Under the pieces are notes generated by a model. That model saw nothing but the letters and a program-made list of their open reading frames with translations. It did not search any database and was not told the DNA's origin. Of a DNA stretch of 64,000 nucleotides, positions 25,345 through 35,995 are shown in pieces (position 1 is the stretch's first letter; every line of letters starts with the position of its first letter). Made by a program: the position numbers and the translations under genes. Source of the DNA: Nocardiopsis sp. CC223A (lineage in GTDB: Bacteria > Actinomycetota > Actinomycetes > Streptosporangiales > Streptosporangiaceae); NCBI RefSeq assembly GCF_030766825.1, contig NZ_JASFDV010000010.1, positions 1 through 64,000 on the forward strand, written 5' to 3'.

Positions 25345-25908
25345 ATGCACCACGACACACGTACCGTGCTGTTGGCCTCGGCCACCGCCCTGCTGGACGG
25401 CGGCGGCGTCGAGGCGGTGACACTCCGGGAGGTCGGTCGCCTGAGCGGAGTGTCCCACATGGCCCCCTACAAACACTTCCAGGACAAAGAGTCCCTGCTG
25501 GCGGTGATCGCCGGCCGGGAGCTGGACCGGTTGGCGGACCTGATCGACCGCACCGCCGACACCCCCCACGACCCCTGCGGAACGCTCCGGTCCGTCCTGC
25601 ACTCCTACGTCTCGTGGGCGCTGGGACACCCGGTGCGGTTCCGGCTGATCTACGGCGGGCCGTGGACCTGCCCCCGGCCCGAGTTGGAGAAGGCCGCCGA
25701 GCGCACGGCCGCGCTGATGTCGGACGTGGTGCGCCGGTGCCAGAACAGCGGCGGGCTGCCCGACCGCGACCCCCAACGGTGCACCTGCCTGCTGCTGGCC
25801 GCGGTGCACGGCGCCGTCCAGCTGCAACTGGCCGGTCACCTCACCTCCGGGACCGACCCGGACGCCATCGTCGACGACCTGCTGGACCTGCTGCGCTCCA
25901 CCCGCTAG
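25345..25908 (+). CDS. TetR-family transcriptional regulator
   Basis: A 187-residue repressor. HTH in residues ~10-50 (LLDGGGVEAVTLREVGRLSGVSHMAPYKHFQDKESLLAVIAG). The C-terminal domain resembles the WHG/TetR_C_33 type (FRLIYGGPWTCPRPELEKAAERTAALMSDVV). The ligand-binding part has several Cys residues near the end (RCQNSGG, RCTCLLLAA). Divergent from hrpA. Ligand and targets unknown. Confidence 0.88.
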   Translation: MHHDTRTVLLASATALLDGGGVEAVTLREVGRLSGVSHMAPYKHFQDKESLLAVIAGRELDRLADLIDRTADTPHDPCGTLRSVLHSYVSWALGHPVRFRLIYGGPWTCPRPELEKAAERTAALMSDVVRRCQNSGGLPDRDPQRCTCLLLAAVHGAVQLQLAGHLTSGTDPDAIVDDLLDLLRSTR

Positions 25909-26004
25909 GGAGCGCAGCCGGCCCGGTCACCCTGTCAGAATCCGGCCCCCGTCGGGAACACCGTGAACGTTCCCGCCGGGGGCCTTCGCGTTCATCATCG
26001 AGGT

Positions 26005-26367
26005 ATGGACACGCTCTCAGACCTGGCCCCCTTCGTCGCCCGCGTCGCGGACGTGGAGCTGGAACCCGAACCCCTGGCCCCGGAGCAGATCGCGGCGGGC
26101 GACCCACGCGTCTCCTCCCGCACCCTGTGGGAGTCGGCCGACGGCTCCCAGAGCCGCGGCATCTGGCAGATCACCCCGGGCACGGTCACCGACACCGAGG
26201 CCGACGAGGTGTTCGTGGTGCTGAGCGGGCGCGCCACCGTGGAGGTGGAGGGCGGCCCGGTCCTGGAGGTCGGCCCGGGGGACGTGTGCCTGCTGCGCGC
26301 GGGCGACCGGACCCGCTGGACGGTGCACGAGACCCTGCGCAAGGTCTACCACGTCACGGGGGTGTGA
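26005..26367 (+). CDS. Small cupin-domain protein
   Basis: A 120-residue single-domain cupin (DUF861-like): SRTLWESADGSQSRGIWQITPGTVTDTEADEVFVVLSGRATVEVEGG as first motif and LEVGPGDVCLLRAGDRTRWTVHETLRKVYHV as second. Metal-ligand positions are incomplete (E-D-E rather than His-rich), as in (S)-ureidoglycine aminohydrolase-like or sugar-binding cupins. Start ATG 26005 is preceded closely by GAGG. Function unassigned. Confidence 0.75.
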   Translation: MDTLSDLAPFVARVADVELEPEPLAPEQIAAGDPRVSSRTLWESADGSQSRGIWQITPGTVTDTEADEVFVVLSGRATVEVEGGPVLEVGPGDVCLLRAGDRTRWTVHETLRKVYHVTGV

Positions 26368-26403
26368 GCCGGGCCCCCGCCGCACCTGCGGCGGGGGCCC
26401 GGC
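26368..26403. terminator. Bidirectional terminator between cupin gene and PKS
   Basis: Perfect 16-bp GC stem (26368-26383 with 26388-26403) with an ACCT loop, located between the convergent cupin and PKS stop codons. Confidence 0.85.
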
Positions 26404-26405
26404 GG

Positions 26406-29400
26406 TCACAGGCCGCGGGCGGCGAGGTGCTCGTGGAAGAGTGCGCCGACGACGTCGACGTGCCCTTCCAGCATGGTGAAGTGGTCGCCGGGGACGTGCA
26501 GGACCTCGTGCCCGACCGTCCAGGTGAACGGGGCGAGCGGGCGGCCGTCCCGGTCGACGGTGGGCTGCTCCGGGCGTAGCTGGAGTACCGGGGTCGTCAC
26601 CGGCTCGGGCCGCCAGCCCTGGAACAGCCGCAGGTAGGCGCCCATGGCGGTGAGTCGGACGTCGTCCATGATGCCGATCATCTCCGCGCGTTCCACCACG
26701 CCCGTCTCGATGGTGGGCAGGCCCGACACGTCCAGGTCCGCGGGGTCGGGGGTGTCCATCAGGGCGGTGAGCACCGGCACCGGGGCCTTTCCCCGGGGCT
26801 TCCCCCGGAAAACGCCCCGGCGGCCCCTCCCCCGGGTCCGGAGGGCCTCCAGGCGGCGCACCACCTCGTGGGCGACCCAGCCGCCGGAGGAGCGGCTGAC
26901 CAGGATGTAGGGGTCGTCGCCCGCACAGGCGGCGACGGCGTCGGCCAGTACCTCCGCGACGGCGTCGATGCTCTCCGGGAGCGGTTCGCCCTCGCCGAAC
27001 CCGGGCTGGGCGATGACGTCCACCCGGCGGTGGCCGCGGATGTGCCCGGCGAACCGCGCGAACTCCTGGACCCCGGACACCATGAGGATCGACGGCAGGC
27101 AGATGAGCCGGGTGGCCTCTCCTTCGCGCGACAGCCGGACCGGGACGCGGGGCGGCCCGTCGGCGGTGCCGGTGAAGGTGGGCCGCGTCCGGGAGGCGGA
27201 CCACAGCAGGTCGAGGCCGTCGCCGATGCGCCGCCTGCGGCAGGCGTCCACGAACAGGTCGACCAGCCCGTCGGCGGCGGGGCGCTCGTCCTCGCGGGCC
27301 GGAGCCTCCTCGACGGTGATCTCGGCCGCCAGGTGGGCGGCCAGGGCGCTCGGGGTGGGGTGGGCGAAGGCCAGTCCGGCGGGCAGTCGCAGGCCGGTGG
27401 CCGCGGCGAGCCGGTTGCGCAGTTCCACGGCGGTGAGCGAGTCGAAGCCCAACTCCAGGAACGGGGTGTCGGCGCCGACCTCGGAGCCGCCGGTGTGCCC
27501 CAGCACCTCGGCGGTCATCGCCAGCACGTGGGTGAGGGCGGTCTTCGGGCGCTGCCCGGCGGGGGTGCGGGCCAGGGCGGCGCGCAGGTCGGCGGTGTCC
27601 GCTCCCGCGCTCCCGGCCCGGCGGCGCGGCGGCCGCACCAGCCCGGAGAGCATCGTGGAGACCGTCCCGGTGCGGGCCGCCCGGGCCCGGGCACCGGCCA
27701 GGTCCAGGGGCACGGGCAGCAGGTGGGGGCGGCCGGTGGCCAGGGCCGCGTCGAAGAGGGCGAGCCCGTGGCCGGTGGCCATCGGTCCGGCCAGCCCCAG
27801 CCGGGCGTAGCGGCCGATGTCGCTGTCGTCCAGGCGGGTGGTGCCGCCGCCGCGCCGGGCCCACATGCCCCAGGACAGGGACACCGCGTGCAGGCCGCGG
27901 GCACGCCGACGGTGGGCGATCGTGTCGGTGTAGGCGTTGGCGGCGCTGTAGTGGGCCTGGCCGGGGCTGCCCAGGGTGCCGGCCGCGGAGGAGAAGAGCA
28001 CGAACGCGGCCGTGTCGGGGAGCAGTTCGTCCAGGTGGTGGACGGCGTCGACCTTGGGACGCAGCACCCGGTCGACGGCTTCGGGGGTGACCGAGGTGAG
28101 CAGGGCGTCGTCCAGGGCGGCGGCGACGTGGACGACAGCGGTGATGTCGTGTCCGGACAGCAGTGCGGCCAGCCGGTCGCGGTCGGCGGCGTCACAGGCG
28201 GCCAGGACGGCGTTGGCGCCGCGGTCGGCCAGATCGGCTTCGAGTTCGGCGGCGCCCTTGGCGTCGCGGCCGCTGCGGCTGACCAGAAGCAGGTCGCGCA
28301 CCCCGTACCGGTACACCAGGTGGCGGGCGACCTCCCCGCCCAGGGTGCCGGTGGCCCCGGTGACCAGGACGGTGCCCGATCCCAGCCGGAGGGGCCCGCC
28401 GGTGCGTTCGGTGCGGGCCAGGCGGGGCGACAGCGCCCGCCCGGCGCGGATCGCGGTCTGCTCGCCGCCGCCGGTCAGCGCGGCGACCAGGACGGGGGTG
28501 CTGCGGCCGGGGTCGTCGGTGTCCACGATGGCGAACCGGCCGGGGTGCTCCTGGGCGGCGGCGCGCACCAGTCCCCACAGGGGGGCGTGGACCGTGTCGG
28601 GGACGTCCTCCCCGTCGGCGGCGGCCACGGCCCGGTGGGTGAGCACGACCTGGCGGGCGTTCTCGGTGCGGGGGTCGGCCAGCAGCCGCTGCACGGTGGC
28701 GACGGTGTCCTTGACGGCGGTGCGCACGTCCGCGGGTCCGGGGTCGGCAGGGGGCACCAGCCGGGCCAGGAGAACGTGGTCGGGGGCGGGCGCCCCGGTG
28801 TCGAGTGCGGACAGCAGGGTGTCCGCGTCGGGGTGGGCACGGACGGTGTGCCCGGCGGCGGTGAGCGCCGAGGCGGTGTCGAACAGGTCCTCTCCGAGCA
28901 CGGCCCACACCTGCCGGTCGGCGGAGGGCGCCGCGGGGGCGGCTCCCCAGGCGATGTGGAAGAGGTCGTCCGCGCCCGTCGCGGCCGCGGTGGCGACGGG
29001 CGCGGGGGCGCGCAGGACCAGGGAGTCGACGGTGGCGACGGGCGCCCCGGCGGAGTCGGCGAGCAGCATCGCCACCTCGTCGGTCCCGGTGGGCCGCATA
29101 TGGACGCGCAGTCCGGTGGCTCCGACGGCGTGCAGGGTGACACCGCTCCAGGTGAAGGGGAGCCGCACCCCGTCGCGGGGCATCCAGGGGGCGCAGCCGA
29201 TGGCGTGCTGGGCGGCGTCGGCCAGGGCGGGGTGCAGCCCGAACCGGGCGGCGTCGGCGTGCTGGGCGGCGGGCAGCTCGATCTCGGCCCACACCTCGTC
29301 ACCGCGGGTCCAGGCGGCGGTCAGTCCGCGGAAGGCGGGCCCGTAGGCGTAGCCGACGGCCTCCAGGCCGGGATAGAGGTCGGCGGTGTCGACGGGTTCG

Positions 29401-32400
29401 GCCCCCGGGGGCGGCCAGACGGTGAGGTCGCCCGCGGCGGTGGCGGGTTCGGGGGCCAGGGTCCCGGCGGCGTGCCGGGTCCAGGGGCGCTCCCCCAGGT
29501 CGGGGGCACCGGGGTCGCCCGCAGGGCGGGCGTGCACGCTGATCGCACGGTGTCCGTCGGCGTCGGCGGCCTCAACGGTGACCTGCACCTGGACCGCGCC
29601 GGTCTCGGACAGGGCCAGGGGCGCCTGGACGATGAGCTCGGCGACGTGGGGGACACCGAGCCGGTCCCCGGCGGTGAGGGCGAGGTCGAGGAAGGCGGTG
29701 CCGGGCAGCAGCACGGTGTCGCCCGCGGCGTGGTCGGCCAGCCAGGGCTGGGCGGTGCGGGAGAGCCGCCCGGTGAACAGGACCGTGCCGGTGTCGGCGA
29801 GCGGCAGGGCGGCGCCGAGCAGCGGGTGCTCCTCGGTCTCCAGCCCGGCGGCGGACACGTCGCCGCGGGTACCGGTGCCGGTCATCCACAGCCGGCGGTG
29901 CTGGAAGGCGTAGGAGGGCAGGTCGACGGTCCGGGCGCCCTCGCCGAACACGGTCGTCCAGTCGGGGGCGGCGCCGTGCGCGAACGCCTCGGCCAGAGCG
30001 GTGCGCAGCCGTTCCGTGCCGCCCTCGCCGCGGCGCAGGGTGCCCTGGGCGGAGGCGTTCGCTCCGGTGTCGGCGATGGTCTCGGTGATCGGGATGGTGA
30101 GCACCGGATGGGCGCTGACCTCGATGAACCGGGTGTGCCCGGCGGCGAGGAGGGCCTCGGTGGCCTGTTGGAAGCGCACCGTGCCGCTCAGGCCCGCGTA
30201 CCAGTGCCCGGCGTCGGCGGGCCGGTCCAGGAGACCGCCGGTGACCGGTGTGTACAGGGGGATGCCGGGGGTTCCGGGGGCCAGGTGCGCCAGCCCGCCG
30301 AGGAGTTCGTCGCGGACCGCCTCGGTGTGCGGTGTGTGGGAGATGAGGGAGTCCGCGAACAGGCGGGCGTGCACGCCCCGGGCCGCGCAGTCCTCCATGA
30401 GTCGGCCGATCTCGTCGCGGTCCCCGGCCACGACGGTGGTCCCGGGGCTGTTGACCACGGCGATGTGCAGGTCGGCGGCGTCGGCCAGGTGCGGTTCGAG
30501 GTCGGCGGCACCCTGCGATACCACGGCCATGGCGACGTCACCGGTGAGGCGCCCCAGCGCCCGGCTGCGCACGGCGATGACCTCGGCGGACTGTTCGAGG
30601 GTGAGGGCGCCGGCGATGTACGCGGCGGCGACCTCGCCCTGGGAGTGGCCGACGACGGCGTCGGGGTGGACACCGTGGGCGCGCCACAGGGCGGTGAGGC
30701 CGATCATGACCGCCCACAGCAGCTGGGGGACGATGTCGGCGCGGTCGGGCGGGGGCGCGCCGGGGCGGCCGAGGAGGACGTCGGTGAGCCGCCAGTCGTT
30801 GTGCGGGGCCAGTGCGCGTTCGCAGTCGGCGATGCGGTCGGCGAACACGGACGACTCGGCGAGCAGGGCGCGGGCCATGCCCTCCCACTGGGACCCCTGG
30901 CCGGGGTAGACGAACACGGTGCGGCCCTCGCGGGCGCGGCCGCGGGCGATGCCGGGTGCGCGGACGGCCCCGTCGGTCTCGGGGGCCCTGGAGATCAGCG
31001 TGTCCAGGCGGGACAGCAGGGTGGGCAGGTCGGCGCCGACGACGGCGGCGCGGTGGGCGTGCGCGGTGCGGGCGGCGGCCAGGGTCCACCCGATGTCGGC
31101 CGGATCCGCGTCGGGACGGGCGGTGACGTGGTCGCGCAGGCGGCGGGCCTGGTCGGCGAGGGCGTCGGCGGTGTGTCCGGACAGCACCCACGGTACGGGG
31201 ACCCGGGTCGTGCCGGGGGCCGGTCCGGCGACCATGACGGTGCTCTCCCGGGCGGGCTCGGGCTCGGGCTCGGGTGCCTGTTCCAGGACCGCGTGGACGT
31301 TGGTGCCGCTGGCCCCGAACGCGGAGACCCCGGCGCGGCGCGGCCGCCCGGTGTCGGGCCAGGGCCGGGCCCCGGTGAGCAGCCGGACCCCGCCCGTCTC
31401 CCAGTCGACGTGCGGGGTGGGTTCGGAGACGTGCAGGGTGGACGGCAGTACCCCGTGGCGCAGCGCCTGGACGGTCTTGATCACCCCGGCCACCCCGGCG
31501 GCGGCGCCGGTGTGGCCGATGTTGGACTTGAGGGAGCCCAACCACAGGGGTTCGCCGGTGCGGTGGCGGCCGTAGGCGGCCATGAGCGCCCCGGCCTCGA
31601 TGGGGTCGCCCAGCCGGGTGCCGGTGCCGTGCGCCTCGACCAGGTCCACGTCGGCGGGGGTCAGCCGGGCGTCGGCCAGGGCGGCGCGGATCACCCGCTC
31701 CTGGGCGGGGCCGCTGGGGGCGGTCAGTCCGCTGGAGGCACCGTCCTGGTTGACGGCGATCCCGCGCAGCAGGGCCAGGATGCGGCGGCCGTTGCGGCGG
31801 GCGTCGGACAGCCGCTCCAGGACGATCATGCCCGCGGCCTCCCCCCAGCCGGTACCGTCGGCGTCGGCGGAGAACGCCTTGCAGCGGCCGTCGGGGGACA
31901 GCACACCGTGCCCGTCGAAGGACACCCAGGAGGTGACCTCGGTGTACACCCCCGACCCTCCGGCCAGGGCCAGGGAGGACTCGCCCGAGCGTAGGGAGCG
32001 CACGGCCAGGGCGATGGCGGTCAGCGAGGACGAGCAGGCGGTGTCGACGGTGACGGCGGGGCCCTCCAGCCCCAGGGTGTAGGACAGCCGCCCGGCGGCG
32101 ACGGCGGGCATGCCGCCGAGCAGCCGGTAGCCGACCAGGCCGGGCGGCGACTCCTGGACGGGCGGGCCGTAACCCTGGCCGACCAGGCCGACGAACACCC
32201 CGGCGGGGGTGGCGCGCAGGGAGCCGGGGACGATCCCGGCGTGTTCGAGGGCCTCCCAGGCGGTCTCCAGGACGAGTCGGTGCTGGGGGTCCATGGCCAG
32301 CGCCTCGCGGGGGTTGATCCCGAAGAAGGCCGGGTCGAAGTCCCCGGCGTCGGCGAGGAAGGAGGCCGAGCGGACGTACGTGGAACCGGGGGTGTCGGGG

Positions 32401-32648
32401 TCCGGCGACAGCAGCCGCTCCAGGTCCCAGCCGCGGTCCTCGGGGAAGGGGCCGAGGGTCTCGCGGCCCTCGGCCACCAGGTCCCAGAGGGCCTCGGGTC
32501 CGGCGGCGCCGGGGACGCGGCTGCCGATGCCGACGATCGCTATCGGCTCGTGGTCGCGCTCCTCCAGCTCTTCGGCCCGGGTACGGGCGTGGCGCAGGTC
32601 GACGGCCATCTTTTTGACCAGGTCGCGGAACTTGTCCTCATTCGTCAT
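26406..32648 (-). CDS. Type I PKS, final module: KS-AT-DH-KR-ACP-TE
   Basis: 2080 residues; ATG 32648 after GGAGAG. N-terminal docking coiled coil (1-32); KS (33-455, Cys205 in DTACSSS); AT (577-870, GHSQGE with Ser669, specificity motif LISH at 768-771 instead of YASH or HAFH); DH (938-1215, His973 in DHAAGDTVLLPG, Asp1144 in DAAQHA); KR (1425-1670, GATGTLGG, LDD, Tyr1567, so B-type); ACP (~1700-1775, GFDSLT Ser1737); TE (1795-2080). The TE nucleophile region is SRSSG (Ser1920, first Gly replaced by Ser), Asp1965, His2056, with a basic insert RTRGRGRRGVFRGKPRGK. It should add the last extender, leave an alpha,beta double bond and release the chain. Last gene of the PKS operon. Confidence 0.95.
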   Translation of the reverse strand: MTNEDKFRDLVKKMAVDLRHARTRAEELEERDHEPIAIVGIGSRVPGAAGPEALWDLVAEGRETLGPFPEDRGWDLERLLSPDPDTPGSTYVRSASFLADAGDFDPAFFGINPREALAMDPQHRLVLETAWEALEHAGIVPGSLRATPAGVFVGLVGQGYGPPVQESPPGLVGYRLLGGMPAVAAGRLSYTLGLEGPAVTVDTACSSSLTAIALAVRSLRSGESSLALAGGSGVYTEVTSWVSFDGHGVLSPDGRCKAFSADADGTGWGEAAGMIVLERLSDARRNGRRILALLRGIAVNQDGASSGLTAPSGPAQERVIRAALADARLTPADVDLVEAHGTGTRLGDPIEAGALMAAYGRHRTGEPLWLGSLKSNIGHTGAAAGVAGVIKTVQALRHGVLPSTLHVSEPTPHVDWETGGVRLLTGARPWPDTGRPRRAGVSAFGASGTNVHAVLEQAPEPEPEPARESTVMVAGPAPGTTRVPVPWVLSGHTADALADQARRLRDHVTARPDADPADIGWTLAAARTAHAHRAAVVGADLPTLLSRLDTLISRAPETDGAVRAPGIARGRAREGRTVFVYPGQGSQWEGMARALLAESSVFADRIADCERALAPHNDWRLTDVLLGRPGAPPPDRADIVPQLLWAVMIGLTALWRAHGVHPDAVVGHSQGEVAAAYIAGALTLEQSAEVIAVRSRALGRLTGDVAMAVVSQGAADLEPHLADAADLHIAVVNSPGTTVVAGDRDEIGRLMEDCAARGVHARLFADSLISHTPHTEAVRDELLGGLAHLAPGTPGIPLYTPVTGGLLDRPADAGHWYAGLSGTVRFQQATEALLAAGHTRFIEVSAHPVLTIPITETIADTGANASAQGTLRRGEGGTERLRTALAEAFAHGAAPDWTTVFGEGARTVDLPSYAFQHRRLWMTGTGTRGDVSAAGLETEEHPLLGAALPLADTGTVLFTGRLSRTAQPWLADHAAGDTVLLPGTAFLDLALTAGDRLGVPHVAELIVQAPLALSETGAVQVQVTVEAADADGHRAISVHARPAGDPGAPDLGERPWTRHAAGTLAPEPATAAGDLTVWPPPGAEPVDTADLYPGLEAVGYAYGPAFRGLTAAWTRGDEVWAEIELPAAQHADAARFGLHPALADAAQHAIGCAPWMPRDGVRLPFTWSGVTLHAVGATGLRVHMRPTGTDEVAMLLADSAGAPVATVDSLVLRAPAPVATAAATGADDLFHIAWGAAPAAPSADRQVWAVLGEDLFDTASALTAAGHTVRAHPDADTLLSALDTGAPAPDHVLLARLVPPADPGPADVRTAVKDTVATVQRLLADPRTENARQVVLTHRAVAAADGEDVPDTVHAPLWGLVRAAAQEHPGRFAIVDTDDPGRSTPVLVAALTGGGEQTAIRAGRALSPRLARTERTGGPLRLGSGTVLVTGATGTLGGEVARHLVYRYGVRDLLLVSRSGRDAKGAAELEADLADRGANAVLAACDAADRDRLAALLSGHDITAVVHVAAALDDALLTSVTPEAVDRVLRPKVDAVHHLDELLPDTAAFVLFSSAAGTLGSPGQAHYSAANAYTDTIAHRRRARGLHAVSLSWGMWARRGGGTTRLDDSDIGRYARLGLAGPMATGHGLALFDAALATGRPHLLPVPLDLAGARARAARTGTVSTMLSGLVRPPRRRAGSAGADTADLRAALARTPAGQRPKTALTHVLAMTAEVLGHTGGSEVGADTPFLELGFDSLTAVELRNRLAAATGLRLPAGLAFAHPTPSALAAHLAAEITVEEAPAREDERPAADGLVDLFVDACRRRRIGDGLDLLWSASRTRPTFTGTADGPPRVPVRLSREGEATRLICLPSILMVSGVQEFARFAGHIRGHRRVDVIAQPGFGEGEPLPESIDAVAEVLADAVAACAGDDPYILVSRSSGGWVAHEVVRRLEALRTRGRGRRGVFRGKPRGKAPVPVLTALMDTPDPADLDVSGLPTIETGVVERAEMIGIMDDVRLTAMGAYLRLFQGWRPEPVTTPVLQLRPEQPTVDRDGRPLAPFTWTVGHEVLHVPGDHFTMLEGHVDVVGALFHEHLAARGL

Positions 32649-32680
32649 ACGTGTGCTCTCCGGTCGTCGGGCACCCAGGG

Positions 32681-35600
32681 TCAAGAGATCCCGAATTCCT
32701 GGTCGATGAGGGCCAGGAGTTGGTCGTCGGTGGCCTCGTCCAGGTCGGCACCGGCGCTCTCGGGCTCGGTGTCGACCCGGCGCAGCAGGCCGCGCAGCCG
32801 GTCGGCGAGTTCACCGCGGACCCCGTCGGGGACGGAACCCGCGTTCTGGGCTGCCGCCACAGCGGCCTCCAGCCGGGCCAGCTCGTCCAGCAGCGGCAGC
32901 GGCGGCGGGGCGGTCCGGGCTTCGAGCAGTCCGTACACGTGCTCGGCCAGCGCGGCGGGCGTGGCCCGGTCCAGGACCACCGTCACGGGTAGGTCCAGGC
33001 CGGTCAGCTCGTTGAGGCGGTTGCGCAACCGGACGGCGGCCAACGAGGTGCCGCCGGCGTCGAGGAAGCCGCGCAGCGGGTCCACGGCCTCGGATCCGTC
33101 ATGGCCCAGGACCGCGGCGGTCTCGCCGCGGACCAGTTCCAGAACGGCCCCGGCGCGCTCGTCCGCGGAGAGCCCGGCCGGCGGGGACCAGCCCTCCGCG
33201 GCGGTCTCGGGTCCGCCCGCGTCGGAGGCGGGAACGGTCGCTGCGGAGGGCGCGGTGGTGCTCCGGTCGCGCCAGTAGCGACGGCGCTGGAAGGCGTAGG
33301 TGGGCAGGTCCACGGTGCGGACGCCGTCACCGAACACGGCCGTCCAGTCGGGGACGGCACCGTGCGCGAACGCCTCGGCCAGGGCGGCCCGGAAGCGGTC
33401 GAGGCCGCCCTCGTCACGGCGCAGGGTGGACACGGCGGCGGCGTCGCGCGCCCCCTCGGCCTCGAAGGTCTCCAGCAGCACGGGCGAGAGCACCGGGTGC
33501 GGCCCGACCTCGACGAACAGGTCGTGGCCGTCGCTGAGCAGGGCCCTGACCGCGTCGTGGAAACGGACCGGCTCGGCGAGGTTGCGGTACCAGTAGGAGG
33601 CGTCCAGCTCTCCCTCCCCCGCCACGGCACCGGTGAGGCAGGAGAGGAAGGGGACCTCCCCGGCCCGGGAGGAGATCCGGGCCAGGTCGGCGTGGATGCG
33701 CTCGCGCAGCCGGGCGACGTGCGGGGTGTGGGAGGCGTAGTCCACGGCGACCAGGCGGGCCCGCACCCCCTGCTCCTCGTACTCCTTGACCAGGTGGGCG
33801 ACGGCCTCGGGCTCACCCGCCACCACGGTGGAGGACGGTCCGTTGACGACGGCGATGTGCAGGTCGGCGCCGCGGCCCTCCAGGTCGGCGCGGACCCGGT
33901 CGGCGGGCAGCGCCACCGACGCCATCGCGCCGGTCCCCGACAGTTCCAGGACGGCGCGGCTGCGCAGCGCCACCACCGCGGCGGCGTCCTCCAGGGACAG
34001 CAGTCCGGCGACGCAGGCTGCGGCGACCTCGCCCTGGGAGTGGCCCACGACGGCGTCGGGGTGCAGCCCGTGGGAGCGCCACAGGGCGGCCAGGGCCACC
34101 ATGACCGCCCACAGCGCCGGCTGGACGACGTCGACGCGCTCCAGGGAGGGCGCGCCGGGGTCGCGGCGCAGCACGGCGGTCAGCGACCAGTCGGTGTGCG
34201 GCGCCAGGGCGCTCTCACAGTCGGCGATGGTCCCGGCGAACACCGGGGAGTCGGCCAACAGGTCCGCGGCCATGCCGGCCCACTGGCCGCCCTGTCCGGG
34301 GAACACCCACACGGTGCGGCGGTCGGGGCGGGCCCGGCCGGTGACGACGCCGGGGGCGGGCCGGCGCTCGGCCAGTGCCGACAGCGAGGAGAGCAGGGTG
34401 TCGCGGTCCCCGCCGCAGGCGACGGCGCGGTGTTCGAAGGCGTCGCGGGCGGTGGCCAGGGTCCACCCGACGTCGACCGGGTCCAGGCCGGGGTCGGCGG
34501 CGACGCGGTCGCGCAGCCGGGCGGCCTGCCCGGCCAGGGCGGCGGGGGTACGGGCCGACAGCGGCCACAGCACCGTCCCGGGGGCGGCGGTGCGTTCCGC
34601 GGACTCCGCCTCGGGTCCGGCGAAGGCCTGTTCTACGACGATGTGCGCGTTGGTGCCGCTCATCCCGAACGAGGACACCGCGGCACGGCGCGGGGCCCCG
34701 GTCTCGGGCCAGGTCCGCCGCCGGTCCAGCAGCCGGACGGTGCCCTCTGACCAGTCGACGTACGCGGTGGGTTCGTCGGCGTGCAGGGTCCGCGGCAGCA
34801 CCCCGTGGCGCAGCGCCAGCACCAGCTTGATCAGCCCGGAGATCCCGGCGGCGGCCTGGGCGTGGCCCAGGTTGGACTTGAGGGAGCCCAGCCACAGCGG
34901 CCGGTCGGGGGTGTGCGCCCGCCCGTAGGCGGCGATGAGGGCCTGCGCCTCGATGGGGTCGCCCAGCCGGGTGCCGGTGCCGTGCGCCTCGACCAGGTCC
35001 ACGTCGGCGGGGGTCAGCCGGGCGTCGGCCAGGGCGGCGCGGATCACCCGCTCCTGGGCGGGGCCGCTGGGGGCGGTCAGCCCGTTGGAGGCACCGTCCT
35101 GGTTGACGGCGCTGCCCCGGATCACGGCGAGCACGGGGTGCCCGGCCCGGCGGGCGTCGGACAGCCGCTCCAGGACGATCATCCCGGCGCCCTCGGAGAA
35201 CCCCGCACCGTCGGCCCCGGCCCCGAACGCCTTGCAGCGGCCGTCGGCGGCCAGGCCGCGCAGGTGCGTGAACTCGGTGAGGATGCCCGGCTGCGCCATG
35301 ACGGTGGCCCCGCCCGCGAGCGCGAGTGCGCATTCCCCTGCACGCAGGGCCTTCACGGCCAGATGCACGGCCACGAGGGAGGAGGAACAGGCGGTGTCGA
35401 CGGTGACCGCCGGGCCGGTCAGGCCCAGGGTGTAGGAGAGGCGGCCGGAGGCGACGCTGGTGGTGGTGCCGCTGACCGCGAACCCGTCGTCGGGGGCGTC
35501 GGTGAGGGAGGGCCCGTACTCCTGGGCGATGGCGCCCACGTAGACGCCGGTGTCGCTGCCCGACAGCGAGGACGGGACGATGCCGGAATGCTCCAGGGCC

Positions 35601-35995
35601 TCCCAGGCCACCTCCAGCAGCAGCCGCTGCTGGGGTTCCATGGACTCGGCCTCGCGGGGGGAGATGCCGAAGAACCCGGGGTCGAAGTCGGCGGCCCCGG
35701 ACAGGAACGCCCCCCGGGACATGGCCGAGCGGGGGCGGCCGGGGTCGTCGCCCAGCAGGGACTCCAGGTCCCAGCCTCGGTCCCCGGGCAGCGGGCCCCG
35801 CACCTCGTCACCGCGTTCGAGCAGGTCCCACAGGGCTCCGGGGGTGTCGATGCCGCCGGGCAGCCGGCAGCCCAGGCCGACGACGGCGACCGGCTCGGGG
35901 GACCGGTCCAGTTGTTCCTGGAGGCGTTCGTTCTTCTTGAGCGCCGAACGCAGGGCCGTGACGAGTTTGGCGGTCTGATCACTATCGGTGGCCAT
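32681..35995 (-). CDS. Type I PKS, module 2: KS-AT-ACP
   Basis: 1104 residues. N-terminal docking helix ([20 protein letters not shown]), KS (33-455, Cys203), AT (560-855, GHSQGE Ser653, RVDVVQ, YASH 753-756: methylmalonyl-type), ACP (943-1022, GGTSLAAV Ser984), and a C-terminal docking region ([19 protein letters not shown]). No reductive domain, so it should leave a beta-keto group. ATG 35995 lies 14 bp inside the upstream PKS gene, hence translational coupling. Part of its KS (34947-35080) is base-for-base identical to the KS of the next gene. Confidence 0.95.
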   Translation of the reverse strand: MATDSDQTAKLVTALRSALKKNERLQEQLDRSPEPVAVVGLGCRLPGGIDTPGALWDLLERGDEVRGPLPGDRGWDLESLLGDDPGRPRSAMSRGAFLSGAADFDPGFFGISPREAESMEPQQRLLLEVAWEALEHSGIVPSSLSGSDTGVYVGAIAQEYGPSLTDAPDDGFAVSGTTTSVASGRLSYTLGLTGPAVTVDTACSSSLVAVHLAVKALRAGECALALAGGATVMAQPGILTEFTHLRGLAADGRCKAFGAGADGAGFSEGAGMIVLERLSDARRAGHPVLAVIRGSAVNQDGASNGLTAPSGPAQERVIRAALADARLTPADVDLVEAHGTGTRLGDPIEAQALIAAYGRAHTPDRPLWLGSLKSNLGHAQAAAGISGLIKLVLALRHGVLPRTLHADEPTAYVDWSEGTVRLLDRRRTWPETGAPRRAAVSSFGMSGTNAHIVVEQAFAGPEAESAERTAAPGTVLWPLSARTPAALAGQAARLRDRVAADPGLDPVDVGWTLATARDAFEHRAVACGGDRDTLLSSLSALAERRPAPGVVTGRARPDRRTVWVFPGQGGQWAGMAADLLADSPVFAGTIADCESALAPHTDWSLTAVLRRDPGAPSLERVDVVQPALWAVMVALAALWRSHGLHPDAVVGHSQGEVAAACVAGLLSLEDAAAVVALRSRAVLELSGTGAMASVALPADRVRADLEGRGADLHIAVVNGPSSTVVAGEPEAVAHLVKEYEEQGVRARLVAVDYASHTPHVARLRERIHADLARISSRAGEVPFLSCLTGAVAGEGELDASYWYRNLAEPVRFHDAVRALLSDGHDLFVEVGPHPVLSPVLLETFEAEGARDAAAVSTLRRDEGGLDRFRAALAEAFAHGAVPDWTAVFGDGVRTVDLPTYAFQRRRYWRDRSTTAPSAATVPASDAGGPETAAEGWSPPAGLSADERAGAVLELVRGETAAVLGHDGSEAVDPLRGFLDAGGTSLAAVRLRNRLNELTGLDLPVTVVLDRATPAALAEHVYGLLEARTAPPPLPLLDELARLEAAVAAAQNAGSVPDGVRGELADRLRGLLRRVDTEPESAGADLDEATDDQLLALIDQEFGIS

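Noticed and set aside
26868-31994. Very long plus-strand open frame opposite the PKS
   Set aside because: It encodes Gly/Val/Gln/Asp-rich low-complexity sequence, mirrors the codon bias of the minus-strand PKS and has no domain; it is an antisense shadow, as are similar frames opposite hrpA and the RND gene.
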